DNA of 33,477 bases from Gammaproteobacteria bacterium CG11_big_fil_rev_8_21_14_0_20_46_22 (GTDB lineage: Bacteria; Pseudomonadota; Gammaproteobacteria; UBA12402), in contig PCWT01000030.1 of NCBI GenBank assembly GCA_002796245.1, positions 3,678 through 37,154 on the forward strand. Direction: 5' to 3'. This document shows positions 17,009-24,499 of this stretch, piece after piece. Numbering within the stretch: position 1 is the stretch's first letter; each line of letters starts with the position of its first letter. Both the position numbers and the translations under genes were made by a program. The notes under the pieces are model-generated. The model was not told where the DNA came from. It saw nothing but the letters and a program-made list of their open reading frames with translations, and did no database searches.

Positions 17009-17740
17009 ATGAAGGATAAAGTCGTTTTAATTACCGGGGGTGCAAAGCGTGTAGGCGCTGAGGTGGTTCGCCATTTGCATGCGTTGGGCTATCGTGTGGT
17101 CGTGCACACGCGTCATAGTTCGGCAGAGCCTTTGCTCAATGAGCTCAATGCCAAGCGAAAAGATTCCGCTGTTAGTTTGCAAGCCGATTTATCTGATATG
17201 AAAGCCATTGAACGATTGGCGCAGGATGCCTTGAAAATTTTTGGCCGCATCGATGCCCTGGTGAACAATGCTTCGAGTTTTTACCCCACCCCGGTCGGGA
17301 AAATTGATGAGGCGGTCTGGGATGATTTGATGAACATCAATGCCAAAGCCCCTTTGTTTTTAACACAGGCTCTGGCTGGCGAGCTTAAAAAGAACCAAGG
17401 CGCGGTGGTAAACATGGTGGATATCCATGTCGAGCGGCCCTTAAAAGATTTTCATGTGTATTCTATGAGTAAAGCGGCATTGGAGATGCTGACCAAAACC
17501 TTGGCGCGTGCCTTAGCGCCGGATGTGCGGGTGAATGCGGTCGCGCCCGGTATTATTTTATGGGGTGAGTCGGAAAAAGATTTTTCTGAAGAGAAAAAAG
17601 CACAGATGATTAAACGCGTGCCATTACAACGCCAGGGTGAGGCGAAAGATATTGCCGAAACCATCGCGTTTTTATTGCAACAAAAATACATCAATGGGCA
17701 GATTATTGCGGTTGATGGTGGAAGACGTTTGGCGGTGTAG
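17009..17740 (+). CDS. folM: Pteridine reductase (FolM/PTR1-like short-chain dehydrogenase)
   Basis: The 243-residue protein is a short-chain dehydrogenase with the N-terminal cofactor motif TGGAKRVG (9-16); the TGxxKR-x-G form is characteristic of pteridine reductases. NNASS (86-90) is the second motif. The catalytic triad reads D138, Y151, K155: Asp stands 13 residues before Tyr where ordinary family members have Ser, exactly as in PTR1. It probably reduces dihydromonapterin or dihydrofolate/dihydrobiopterin with NADPH. The C-terminal IIAVDGGRR is typical. The ATG follows AAAGAG. Longer in-frame reading from 16853 lies antisense to the methyltransferase and is not used. Divergent from the MidA-like gene; a 116-bp dispersed repeat starts 18 bases after the stop. 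Confidence 0.9.
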   Translation: MKDKVVLITGGAKRVGAEVVRHLHALGYRVVVHTRHSSAEPLLNELNAKRKDSAVSLQADLSDMKAIERLAQDALKIFGRIDALVNNASSFYPTPVGKIDEAVWDDLMNINAKAPLFLTQALAGELKKNQGAVVNMVDIHVERPLKDFHVYSMSKAALEMLTKTLARALAPDVRVNAVAPGIILWGESEKDFSEEKKAQMIKRVPLQRQGEAKDIAETIAFLLQQKYINGQIIAVDGGRRLAV

Positions 17741-17758
17741 CTGCTAGAGAATGTAGCG

Positions 17759-17874
17759 ACCGTCTTTGCGAGAAGCGAAGCAACGAAGCAATCTCCAGGT
17801 TAATGAGCCAGATTGCCGCGCTCACCGTCGTTCGCTCGCAATGACTTCGGCGATGAAGTGTAGCCTGTATATGG
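17759..17874. repeat. Dispersed palindromic repeat, copy A (about 116 bp)
   Basis: This copy aligns along its whole length with 24245-24361. Shared landmarks are ACCGTCTTTGCGAG at the left, an exactly shared central block ATCTCCAGGTTAATGAGCC and AGATTGCCGCGCTCAC, and GTAGCCTGTATATGG at the right. The two halves are imperfect inverted repeats (GCAATCT left, AGATTGC right), so the RNA or single strand can fold back. It starts in the folM-EVE gap and runs into the 3' end of the EVE gene. Confidence 0.85.
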
Positions 17875-18327
17875 ACTCATGGCGATAATGACATCCCATT
17901 CATCCGGCTCAACGGGCATCACGGATAAACGGTTGCCTTTTTTTACCAAGCGCATATTGGATAACGCGGGCGATTGCTTAAGTTCATCAAGACTAATGAT
18001 GGTTTTAAACTTTTCTTTAAACTTTACGTCCACCATAAACCAGCGTGGATTATCTTCCGTGCTTTTGGGGTCGAAATATTTACTTTCAGGGTTCCAGGCG
18101 GTGAAATCGGGGTAAGCTTCTTTGACCACTTCTGCGATACCGACAATACCGGGCGGTGTGCAGTTTGAATGATAAAAGAAAATCAGGTCACCTTTTTTCA
18201 TGCTTTTCATGAAATTACGTGCTTGGTAATTGCGCACACCATCCCAATGTTCAGTTTTTTTCGGCATTAATTTTAAATCATCGATACCAAAGACATCGGG
18301 TTCGGATTTCATGAGCCAGTAATTCAT
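17800..18327 (-). CDS. EVE-domain protein with a repeat-derived tail
   Basis: EVE domains resemble the PUA/YTH folds and bind modified bases in RNA or DNA; the bacterial role is mostly unknown. The 175-residue protein has the expected N-terminal MNYWLMKSEPDVFGIDDL, WDGVRNYQARNFM (32-44 region), KKGDLIFFYHS, GIVGIAEVVKEAYPD, and PRWFMVDVKF, covering the single domain. The domain ends near residue 150 (EWDVIIAMS). The last 24 residues and the stop are encoded by dispersed repeat copy A (17800-17874), so they are an acquired tail. The gene follows sbcB after 46 bases on the same strand and may be cotranscribed with it. Confidence 0.9.
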   Translation of the reverse strand: MNYWLMKSEPDVFGIDDLKLMPKKTEHWDGVRNYQARNFMKSMKKGDLIFFYHSNCTPPGIVGIAEVVKEAYPDFTAWNPESKYFDPKSTEDNPRWFMVDVKFKEKFKTIISLDELKQSPALSNMRLVKKGNRLSVMPVEPDEWDVIIAMSPYTGYTSSPKSLRANDGERGNLAH

Positions 18328-18373
18328 TATCAGAGCACCTTATTTTGCAGGACTTGCTATCTTAGGCGCTAGT

Positions 18374-19756
18374 TTAAAATTTAGCTCGGCGAGTGTAAAG
18401 TGAGAGTAGATCGTTAATCAAGCTTTTGTTTTCTGCCTCGGATGACTGAAGAGCGGCTAGGGCAGTTTCCGGTGTCAGCTTGTCTTGCCCGCGATAATCT
18501 TTGGCATAAAAGCAGCGTGCTAGATATTGTTGATACTTATCGGCATAGCGTTCGCTTAAAGCCTCAGGGTAATTTCGCCCGATAATACGAAGAGCAAGCT
18601 CGCGGTTCTCGGCGGTTTCAAATTCTTCGATGAAGTGTTGTTTGAGTTCTGGCTTGGCTTCGTGAAAATTTAAAGCGGTGTTTTGATCGCGTCGCGATAA
18701 AAAATCACTTTGATACAGGATGCTATCAAGATCAGCGTCTGGCACTAAAGGGTATTTGTAATCTAAGTAATGGTTGGTGATGGCTTCCAATATTTCAGGG
18801 TTGTTTTGTAAAAATCGCTGGTTGTTTTCAACGATTGCCAGGCGGTCTTCGCTAAAGTGGCGCATAAAGCGTTTTTTGGTGGGTAAAATAAATGGCGCTT
18901 CAGCCAATTTTTTTTTCATGCACCACGTGGTTTTCTCAAGGCTGTCGATCGTTGTTTCAGCGAGCTCTTCGCGATCTAAACGCAAAAAGCACCACTGATT
19001 ACGGTAATGGCGATGTTGGCCTAAACACAATGCAAAGGTTTGAAAATGTTGTCCGTAGCCGAGCTTGCTATCAACGAGGATGGCTTCTTTGAATGACGTA
19101 TCGCTAAACGCAAAGCTTAATTGCTCCATGCGTTTAGCATCTTCGAGCTTATTGAAGTAGCCGCTGGCGTAAGCCCACATGGCCGTGTTGGCTTTAAGGC
19201 GCCTTGCCAGTGCAAGCGTGGCGCGCACATCGACCATGGCATCGTGTGCTTGGCCACTCGCCAAATTATTTTCCGCGTTAATGTTCTCAAGCTTTAAAGA
19301 CACGCGCCCATCAAGCATAGGCCAACGTAAATCACATTCACCAAATAAATAAAACAATACGGTGATGGGAAAGATATCCATGCGCGCGCACTGGTTCGCA
19401 AACTGATGCGTGTAGGGTGTTAAAAGATTGCGATAAAAGCCAAAGCGTAGAAACTCATCATCAAAGCCCAGTGTGTTGTAGCCAAGGCTTACTGTGCCGG
19501 GCTCATTCATCAGCGCATGAATCGCACGAATACCTTCAACCTCAGGCAGGCCCTCTTGCATGTTTTCAGGGCTGATTTGGTGGGTGAGTACCGCGCCGGG
19601 TGCGGGCACAATATCATCGCGCAGGCGAATGACGATTTCTTTTTCGTCCAATGTATTAAAGGTTTCGTCGGTGCGAATGGCCGCAAACTGCAAGACTTGA
19701 TCAAAGGCAGGGTTTAGGCCAGTGGTTTCGATGTCGTAAAAAAGGTAGGTTTTCAT
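18374..19756 (-). CDS. sbcB: Exodeoxyribonuclease I
   Basis: ExoI degrades single-stranded DNA 3' to 5' and acts in recombination and mismatch repair. The 460-residue length is close to E. coli (475). The DEDDh exonuclease motifs are D8-I-E10-TTG, NTLGFDDEFLRFGFYRN, and HDAMVDVRATLALA. The remainder matches the ExoI SH3-like and helical domains. The start codon overlaps the stop of the upstream ATPase gene as ATGA (19753-19756), so translation of the two is coupled. The EVE gene follows on the same strand. ATPase, sbcB and EVE together look like one transcription unit. Confidence 0.96.
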   Translation of the reverse strand: MKTYLFYDIETTGLNPAFDQVLQFAAIRTDETFNTLDEKEIVIRLRDDIVPAPGAVLTHQISPENMQEGLPEVEGIRAIHALMNEPGTVSLGYNTLGFDDEFLRFGFYRNLLTPYTHQFANQCARMDIFPITVLFYLFGECDLRWPMLDGRVSLKLENINAENNLASGQAHDAMVDVRATLALARRLKANTAMWAYASGYFNKLEDAKRMEQLSFAFSDTSFKEAILVDSKLGYGQHFQTFALCLGQHRHYRNQWCFLRLDREELAETTIDSLEKTTWCMKKKLAEAPFILPTKKRFMRHFSEDRLAIVENNQRFLQNNPEILEAITNHYLDYKYPLVPDADLDSILYQSDFLSRRDQNTALNFHEAKPELKQHFIEEFETAENRELALRIIGRNYPEALSERYADKYQQYLARCFYAKDYRGQDKLTPETALAALQSSEAENKSLINDLLSLYTRRAKF

Positions 19757-20910
19757 GGTGCGATAATAGTGTGGGTTTCGTTAAAGGGTAAAAATAGTGT
19801 GTCTTTTTGTGTTATCGCTTTGCCTGCGTAGATCACGTATTTTTTTTCGACACGATCTTTTGTTAACTCTTGAAAAAAATCCAAGTGTTTTTTAAAGCGA
19901 TCATCGTGGCTTTGGCTGGCTTTGATTTCAATCGGGGTCAGCGTGTTGCCTTGCTTGTAAATTAAATCGATTTCGCGCTCTGTTTTGTCTCGATAATAAT
20001 AGAGCGAAGCAGTCAGGCCACGGTTATAGCACGCCTTAAAGGCTTCCATGACTATCATATTCTCGAATAAAGCGCCCCTTAAAGGGTCGCGTTCGACTTG
20101 TTTTAATTCGTTAATGTCCAGTAAATGGCACGCTAAGCCAACATCATTGAAGTACAGTTTTGGCGATTTAATTACGCGCTTGCCAAAATTTTCAAAATAA
20201 GGCGGCAGTAAGGTGATTAAATAGGAAGCTTCGAGTACCGCTAACCAGTGTTTTATTGTGGGCACGCTCACACCGGTGTCGACGCTTAAGCTATTCATGT
20301 TCAGCACACTGCCCACGCGGCTGGCACAGAGTTTTAAAAAGCGCTGGAAGCTTGAAAGATCTTTAATCTGAATCAACTGCTTGAGGTCGCGCTCAACGTA
20401 AGTGGCAATATAGTTATCATACGCGGTGGCAGGCATCAGTTTGGATTGGTATATCCTTGGATAAAAACCAGTGAACAAATATTCATCCACGGAAAGTCTG
20501 GTACTGGGGTCGATTTCTTCCAGTGAAAGCGGCAGAAGTTTGATGATGGCCGTTCTGCCTGCTAGAGATTGTGTGAGTGCGTACTGCAATGAAAACTGAT
20601 GCGAGCCGGTTAGGATGAATTGCCCGACTTGTTGTGATTTATCGACCTCGACTTGGATATACGACAAAAGCTCAGGGCAGCGCTGCACTTCATCAAAAAT
20701 CGCGCCCTGGGCATATTTTTCAATAAAGCTGACAGGGTCGCCATCAAACTCTGCACGTGTTTGGGGTGATTCTAAATTGACATAGGGTTTGTCGGCAAAG
20801 CACTGTTGTGCCAGTGTGGTCTTTCCCGACTGCCTTGGGCCGGTAATGGTAACCACGGGGTATTGGCCTGCAAGCCGCCGTGCTTGGTTTTCTGCAATAC
20901 GTTTAAACAT
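19753..20910 (-). CDS. AAA_14/DUF4143 ATPase
   Basis: The 385-residue protein has a complete N-terminal AAA ATPase domain: Walker A TGPRQSGKTT (23-32), Walker B AIFDEVQ (70-76) and FILTGSHQFSL as sensor. The C-terminal half is DUF4143, a nuclease-like fold with the pattern LYFNDVGLACHLL, LFENMIVMEA, YYRDKTEREIDLIYK and PIEIKASQS; the E-x-D...E-x-K spacing resembles the PD-(D/E)xK nuclease core. Members of this family are widespread, often patchily distributed and in search of a function; cleavage has not been shown for most. It overlaps sbcB by 4 bases. Upstream lie a perfect inverted repeat and three spaced palindromes, likely control sites. The ribosome binding site is poor. Confidence 0.92.
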   Translation of the reverse strand: MFKRIAENQARRLAGQYPVVTITGPRQSGKTTLAQQCFADKPYVNLESPQTRAEFDGDPVSFIEKYAQGAIFDEVQRCPELLSYIQVEVDKSQQVGQFILTGSHQFSLQYALTQSLAGRTAIIKLLPLSLEEIDPSTRLSVDEYLFTGFYPRIYQSKLMPATAYDNYIATYVERDLKQLIQIKDLSSFQRFLKLCASRVGSVLNMNSLSVDTGVSVPTIKHWLAVLEASYLITLLPPYFENFGKRVIKSPKLYFNDVGLACHLLDINELKQVERDPLRGALFENMIVMEAFKACYNRGLTASLYYYRDKTEREIDLIYKQGNTLTPIEIKASQSHDDRFKKHLDFFQELTKDRVEKKYVIYAGKAITQKDTLFLPFNETHTIIAP

Positions 20911-20930
20911 GGGTGCAGTCTATCATGAGG

Positions 20931-20967
20931 CCGGACAAATTTAAAGTTGAACTTTAAATTTGTCCGG
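20931..20967. repeat. Perfect 17-bp inverted repeat upstream of the ATPase gene
   Basis: Arms 20931-20947 (CCGGACAAATTTAAAGT) and 20951-20967 are exact reverse complements with a 3-base centre (TGA). The element ends 21 bases before the ATPase ATG at 20910. Neither strand has a proper T run after the stem, so an operator or leader hairpin is more likely than a terminator. Confidence 0.85.
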
Positions 20968-21030
20968 TTTTAAAAAAATTATTTGTAAAACAAGGGCTTA
21001 TTTTATTGAGTTTGGGACATCGGGCAAGAT

Positions 21031-21116
21031 TATCCTTATAGATAAGGATGGTTTTTAAAGATATATCCTTGTCTACAGGGATAGATTTCGGGATTTTATC
21101 CTTTTAGACAAGGATA
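21031..21116. promoter_or_regulatory. Three 20-bp palindromes at exact 33-bp spacing
   Basis: Units at 21031-21050, 21064-21083 and 21097-21116 each read TATCCTT, six bases, AAGGATA, with one mismatch in each of the first two. The centres are ATAGAT, GTCTAC and TTAGAC; read on the minus strand the middle one is GTAGAC, so the consensus centre is NTAGAY with the middle unit inverted. Starts are spaced 33 and 33 bases, about three helical turns, so a dimeric protein would bind three sites on one face. The array lies between the uvrD stop and the ATPase start, 120 bases or more upstream of the latter. Confidence 0.85.
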
Positions 21117-21133
21117 GGGGCTGTTTGCGATAC

Positions 21134-23317
21134 CTAAGCAATCGTCTCAAGCTTGGCAAACGATTGCAGCAACCACTTGCTGCCGGCTTTTTTGAAGTTG
21201 ACCTGCACGCGTGCGCCGTCGCCTTCACCTTCCACGGCCAGTACAATACCTTGGCCGAATTTCGCATGCGCCACTAATTGCCCGGGTCGAAAACCTGCGG
21301 CATCGTAGTCTTTAAATTTCGAGACGGGTTTAGGCTTGTGAAAACCCCGGCTTTGCGGGATCGTGACTTTCGCGCGGGGGCGAATTTCTTCCACACATTC
21401 ACGCGGAATTTCATGCAAGAAGCGAGAGGGCGCTTGATAGGTTTCCCGGCCGTAGAGTGCGCGCACTTCGGCATAGCTTAAGATTAATTTTTCCATGGCG
21501 CGAGTCATGCCCACATAACACAGCCGGCGTTCTTCCAGGCAGCCCTTTTGATCTTCCAAAGACATTTGGTGAGGGAATAAACCTTCTTCTAAGCCTGCGA
21601 TAAACACGAGTGGAAATTCTAAACCTTTAGCTGAGTGCATCGTCATGAGTTGGGCGCAGTCGGTAAACTTATCTGCCTGGCCTTCACCTGCTTCCAATGC
21701 CGTGTGTGCAAGGAACTGTGTGAGCGGATCGCCGTCCACATCTTCACGCAGTTCTTCAATAAACTGTGCGGCGGCACTGCTAAGCTCTTCTAAGTTTTCT
21801 ACTTTGGCTCGCGCCTTTTCACCGCGTTCTTTGCGGTAGTGATCGAGCAGGGTGCTAAGATGCAACACTTGTTTAATTTTATCGGGTAATTTTAAATCAG
21901 CAATTTGCACTTGCAGTTCTTGGATCAACTCAATAAAAGCTGAAATGGCCGACACCGCTCGGCTCGGCAGCAAGCTTTCATCCATGATTTTTAAAGCGGC
22001 TTGCCAGAGCGATAAGCCGGATTCGCGGGCAATTTCACGGATGGTGGCTACGCTGCGATTACCAATGCCGCGAACGGGCACATTGATGATGCGCTCAAAC
22101 GCACTATCGTTATTCGTGTTTTCAAGCAGTCGCAGATACGCCAGCGCATCTTTAATTTCTGCCCGTTCATAGAAGCGCAGGCCGCCGTGGATGCGATACG
22201 GTACACCCGCTTGCAAAAAAGCTTCTTCGAGAATACGAGACTGCGCATTGGAGCGGTACAGCACGGCGGCCTCTCTAAGCAGCCTGCCGCTGTGTTGCCA
22301 TTGCTTGATCTTATCGACGATAAAACGTGCCTCATCCAAGTCATTAAACGCGGCATAAATGGAAATCGGCTCACCCTCGCTGCTTTCAGTCCACAGGGTT
22401 TTACCCATTCGATCATTGTTATTTTCAATGAGGGTGTTGGCGGCGTTTAAGATGGTGCCGGTGGAGCGGTAATTTTGCTCCAAACGAATGTGGGTGACGG
22501 GTTTGAAATCTTCTTCGAAGCGGCGAATGTTTTCAACTTGTGCGCCACGCCAGCTGTAGATTGACTGGTCATCATCGCCGACGACCATGATTTTATTGCC
22601 ACTGTGGCATAACAATTTTAGCCAAGCATATTGCAAGCGGTTAGTGTCTTGAAACTCATCCACCAGCCAATAACGAAAACGTTTCTGATAATGATCGAGC
22701 ACCGACAAATTGTCGCGCATCAGTTCAAAGGTGCGCAGCAACAGCTCGGCAAAATCGACGAGGTGCTGTTGAAAGCAGGCCTCTTCATAGAGCGCGTACA
22801 TCTTCAGCATGTTTTTTTCGAAATAATCGAAGGCCTTGATGTCGCCGGCACGTAGGCCATCGTCTTTTTTCTGGTTGATAAACCACTGCACTTGCTTCGG
22901 AGGCCATTGGTTTTCGTCGATATCATGCTCGCGCATGAGGCGGCGTATCATGCGGTATTGATCGTCGCTGTCTAAAATTTGAAAATTCTGGCTTAAGCCG
23001 GCTTCTTGGTAATGTGCACGCAATAAACGATGCGCTAGCCCGTGAAACGTGCCCACCCACATCGCGTTGCTAGAAAGGCCGAGCATGCTTTCTATACGTT
23101 CATTCATCTCGCGCGCCGCTTTATTGGTAAAGGTGACGGCTAAAATATTAAACGGCGACAAACCTTCGGCTGCGATTAGCCAGGCAATTCGGTGAACCAA
23201 AACACGGGTTTTTCCGCTGCCGGCGCCGGCAAGAACCAATAAGTTCGACAACGGTGCGCTCACAGCTTGGCGCTGCGCGTCGTTAAGGTCGTTGAGTATG
23301 TGGGAGATGTCTTCCAT
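21134..23317 (-). CDS. uvrD: DNA helicase II
   Basis: UvrD is a 3'-5' superfamily 1 helicase of nucleotide excision and mismatch repair. I use the ATG at 23317 (727 residues) because MEDISHILNDLNDAQRQAVSAP aligns with the N-terminus of E. coli UvrD (720). A longer in-frame start at 23344 has a better ribosome binding site but no family support. Motifs: Walker A GAGSGKT (31-37), motif Ia TFTNKAAREM, motif II DEFQDTN, motif III GDDDQSIYSWRGA, motif IV QNYRS, motif V TMHSAKGLEFP, motif VI VGMTRAMEKL. The C-terminal HAKFGQGIVL module is the UvrD-type RNA polymerase-binding Tudor-like domain, which Rep lacks in this form. It stands alone on the minus strand. Confidence 0.95.
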   Translation of the reverse strand: MEDISHILNDLNDAQRQAVSAPLSNLLVLAGAGSGKTRVLVHRIAWLIAAEGLSPFNILAVTFTNKAAREMNERIESMLGLSSNAMWVGTFHGLAHRLLRAHYQEAGLSQNFQILDSDDQYRMIRRLMREHDIDENQWPPKQVQWFINQKKDDGLRAGDIKAFDYFEKNMLKMYALYEEACFQQHLVDFAELLLRTFELMRDNLSVLDHYQKRFRYWLVDEFQDTNRLQYAWLKLLCHSGNKIMVVGDDDQSIYSWRGAQVENIRRFEEDFKPVTHIRLEQNYRSTGTILNAANTLIENNNDRMGKTLWTESSEGEPISIYAAFNDLDEARFIVDKIKQWQHSGRLLREAAVLYRSNAQSRILEEAFLQAGVPYRIHGGLRFYERAEIKDALAYLRLLENTNNDSAFERIINVPVRGIGNRSVATIREIARESGLSLWQAALKIMDESLLPSRAVSAISAFIELIQELQVQIADLKLPDKIKQVLHLSTLLDHYRKERGEKARAKVENLEELSSAAAQFIEELREDVDGDPLTQFLAHTALEAGEGQADKFTDCAQLMTMHSAKGLEFPLVFIAGLEEGLFPHQMSLEDQKGCLEERRLCYVGMTRAMEKLILSYAEVRALYGRETYQAPSRFLHEIPRECVEEIRPRAKVTIPQSRGFHKPKPVSKFKDYDAAGFRPGQLVAHAKFGQGIVLAVEGEGDGARVQVNFKKAGSKWLLQSFAKLETIA

Positions 23318-23398
23318 AGTGCGGCGATTGTAGCATGGCTTCATAGGCGTGTCCCTGGGCAAGCTGGATTTTTTAGCGTATCGTTCGCGCATGGGTGA

Positions 23399-23626
23399 AG
23401 CGGTGAGTATCAGCAAGCAAAAAACGGCCTTGGTGCTTATGGCGGCACATCGCCCTTGGTTTCCAGCGCCTTGGTTAAATACACGGGTAGCGCCAGTGCG
23501 CCGGCGGGCTATTTGATGTGCTGTGCGGTCTTGGCCCTTTTTGCCGTTTTAAGTCTCTCGGCTATTCGCCGCCGCCTATCATCGTTTGATGTTAGCACGG
23601 AAAACGCCTACACTAGCGAAAAATAA
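23399..23626 (+). pseudogene. Remnant of an MFS transporter (C-terminal part)
   Basis: Codons from 23399 to the TAA at 23624-23626 read through without a stop and give 75 residues. They include AYGGTSPLVSSALVKYTGS (a GGT-xPL motif followed by a helix end) and the hydrophobic helix [21 protein letters not shown], followed by a basic RRR and a polar tail. This is the layout of the last helices of metabolite:H+ symporter-type MFS proteins. There is a stop in the same frame at 23396-23398 and no start codon or earlier helices upstream, because uvrD begins there. It is therefore a fragment of a lost gene. It occupies most of the 322-base gap between uvrD and engB. Confidence 0.6.
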
Positions 23627-23639
23627 AGCAGGTCCTACC

Positions 23640-24245
23640 ATGCGCATCGCCTTTCAAAAAGCCCATTTTTTATTGAGTGTGGCCAGTGTTAAGCAGCTGC
23701 CACCCGATACCGGGGCGGAAATTGCGTTTGCGGGTCGCTCGAATGCCGGAAAATCCAGTGCATTGAATACGCTCACGCAGCAAAAAAGTTTGGCACGCAC
23801 CAGTAAAACGCCGGGGCGTACACAGCTGATTAATTTTTTCGAGATTGATAATGATCGACGTTTAGTGGACTTGCCGGGTTATGGCTATGCTAAAGTGCCC
23901 GAGGCTCAAAAGCAAAAGTGGCAAGCCTTGATCGATGCCTATTTTCGCAAGCGCGAGTCCTTGGTGGGCTTGGTGCTGCTCATGGACATTCGCCACCCAC
24001 TAAAACCGTTTGATGAGCAAGTGATCGCTTGGGCTAAATCTTGCAGTTTACCGCTGCATATTTTGCTGACCAAATCCGACAAATTAAAATACGGCGCGGC
24101 CAAAAAAACCTTGGATGAGGTAAAGCGTGCCTTGCCATCTGAGTTGATCAGTGTGCAATTGTTTTCTTCCTTGAAAAAAACCGGGCTTGATGAGTGCGAG
24201 CAGGTATTGTCATCGTGGATGTGTAGTAACCGTCTTGGGGGGTAA
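23640..24245 (+). CDS. engB: Ribosome biogenesis GTPase EngB (YihA/YsxC)
   Basis: EngB is an essential GTPase needed for maturation of the large ribosomal subunit and, through it, for division. The 201 residues are close to E. coli YihA (210). GTPase motifs: G1 GRSNAGKSS (32-40), G2 within [13 protein letters not shown]3 DLPGYG (77-82), G4 TKSD (144-147). The start at 23640 is set by CAGG 8 bases upstream and by the family start [10 protein letters not shown]. An in-frame extension to 23586 overlaps the transporter remnant in another frame and is not used. The stop codon touches dispersed repeat copy B. Confidence 0.95.
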   Translation: MRIAFQKAHFLLSVASVKQLPPDTGAEIAFAGRSNAGKSSALNTLTQQKSLARTSKTPGRTQLINFFEIDNDRRLVDLPGYGYAKVPEAQKQKWQALIDAYFRKRESLVGLVLLMDIRHPLKPFDEQVIAWAKSCSLPLHILLTKSDKLKYGAAKKTLDEVKRALPSELISVQLFSSLKKTGLDECEQVLSSWMCSNRLGG

Positions 24246-24361
24246 CCGTCTTTGCGAGGCGCGAAGCGACGCGGCAATCTCCAGGTTAATGAGCCAGATT
24301 GCCGCGCTCACTGGCGTTCGCTTGCAATTGACGTTGGCCATAAAATGTAGCCTGTATATGG
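24245..24361. repeat. Dispersed palindromic repeat, copy B (about 117 bp)
   Basis: This copy aligns over its full length with 17759-17874. Its left inverted half (GCGGCAATCT) and right half (AGATTGCCGC) pair over 10 bases, more perfectly than in copy A. It begins at the last base of the engB stop codon, and its right end overlaps the first bases of the 31-nt hairpin unit at 24360. With the next hairpin and a promoter it fills the 254-base gap from 24246 to 24499. Confidence 0.85.
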
Positions 24362-24390
24362 GTTGATGAGCGTAGCGAAGATAACCCGGG
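24360..24390. repeat. 31-nt hairpin repeat, unit 1
   Basis: The unit starts GGGTTGA and ends GATAACCCGGG; GGGTT pairs with AACCC. It has exactly the same length as units at 33350-33380 and (inverted) 33391-33421. The inner stem here is poorer than in the other two. It is flanked at the left by GTAGCCTG, shared with the copy near rho. Confidence 0.75.
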
Positions 24391-24437
24391 TTTGTGGCCT
24401 GTAAGACGGCAGCTGTTGTTGCAAGACCGAAGAAAAG

Positions 24438-24467
24438 TTGAACTCATTTGCTCTTTAAGTTTATAGT
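24438..24467 (+). promoter_or_regulatory. Sigma-70-type promoter for the first secreted paralogue
   Basis: TTGAAC (24438-24443), 18 bases, TATAGT (24462-24467). Start near 24474, with a leader of about 25 bases that includes AAGGA before the ATG. Confidence 0.5.
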
Positions 24468-24499
24468 GTGATTTCTAATCTAAATAAGGATGTTACAGT

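Noticed and set aside
21031-21116. CRISPR-like array of regular repeats
   Set aside because: Only three units, the units are palindromes with one inverted relative to the others, the intervals are 13 bases, and there are no cas genes.
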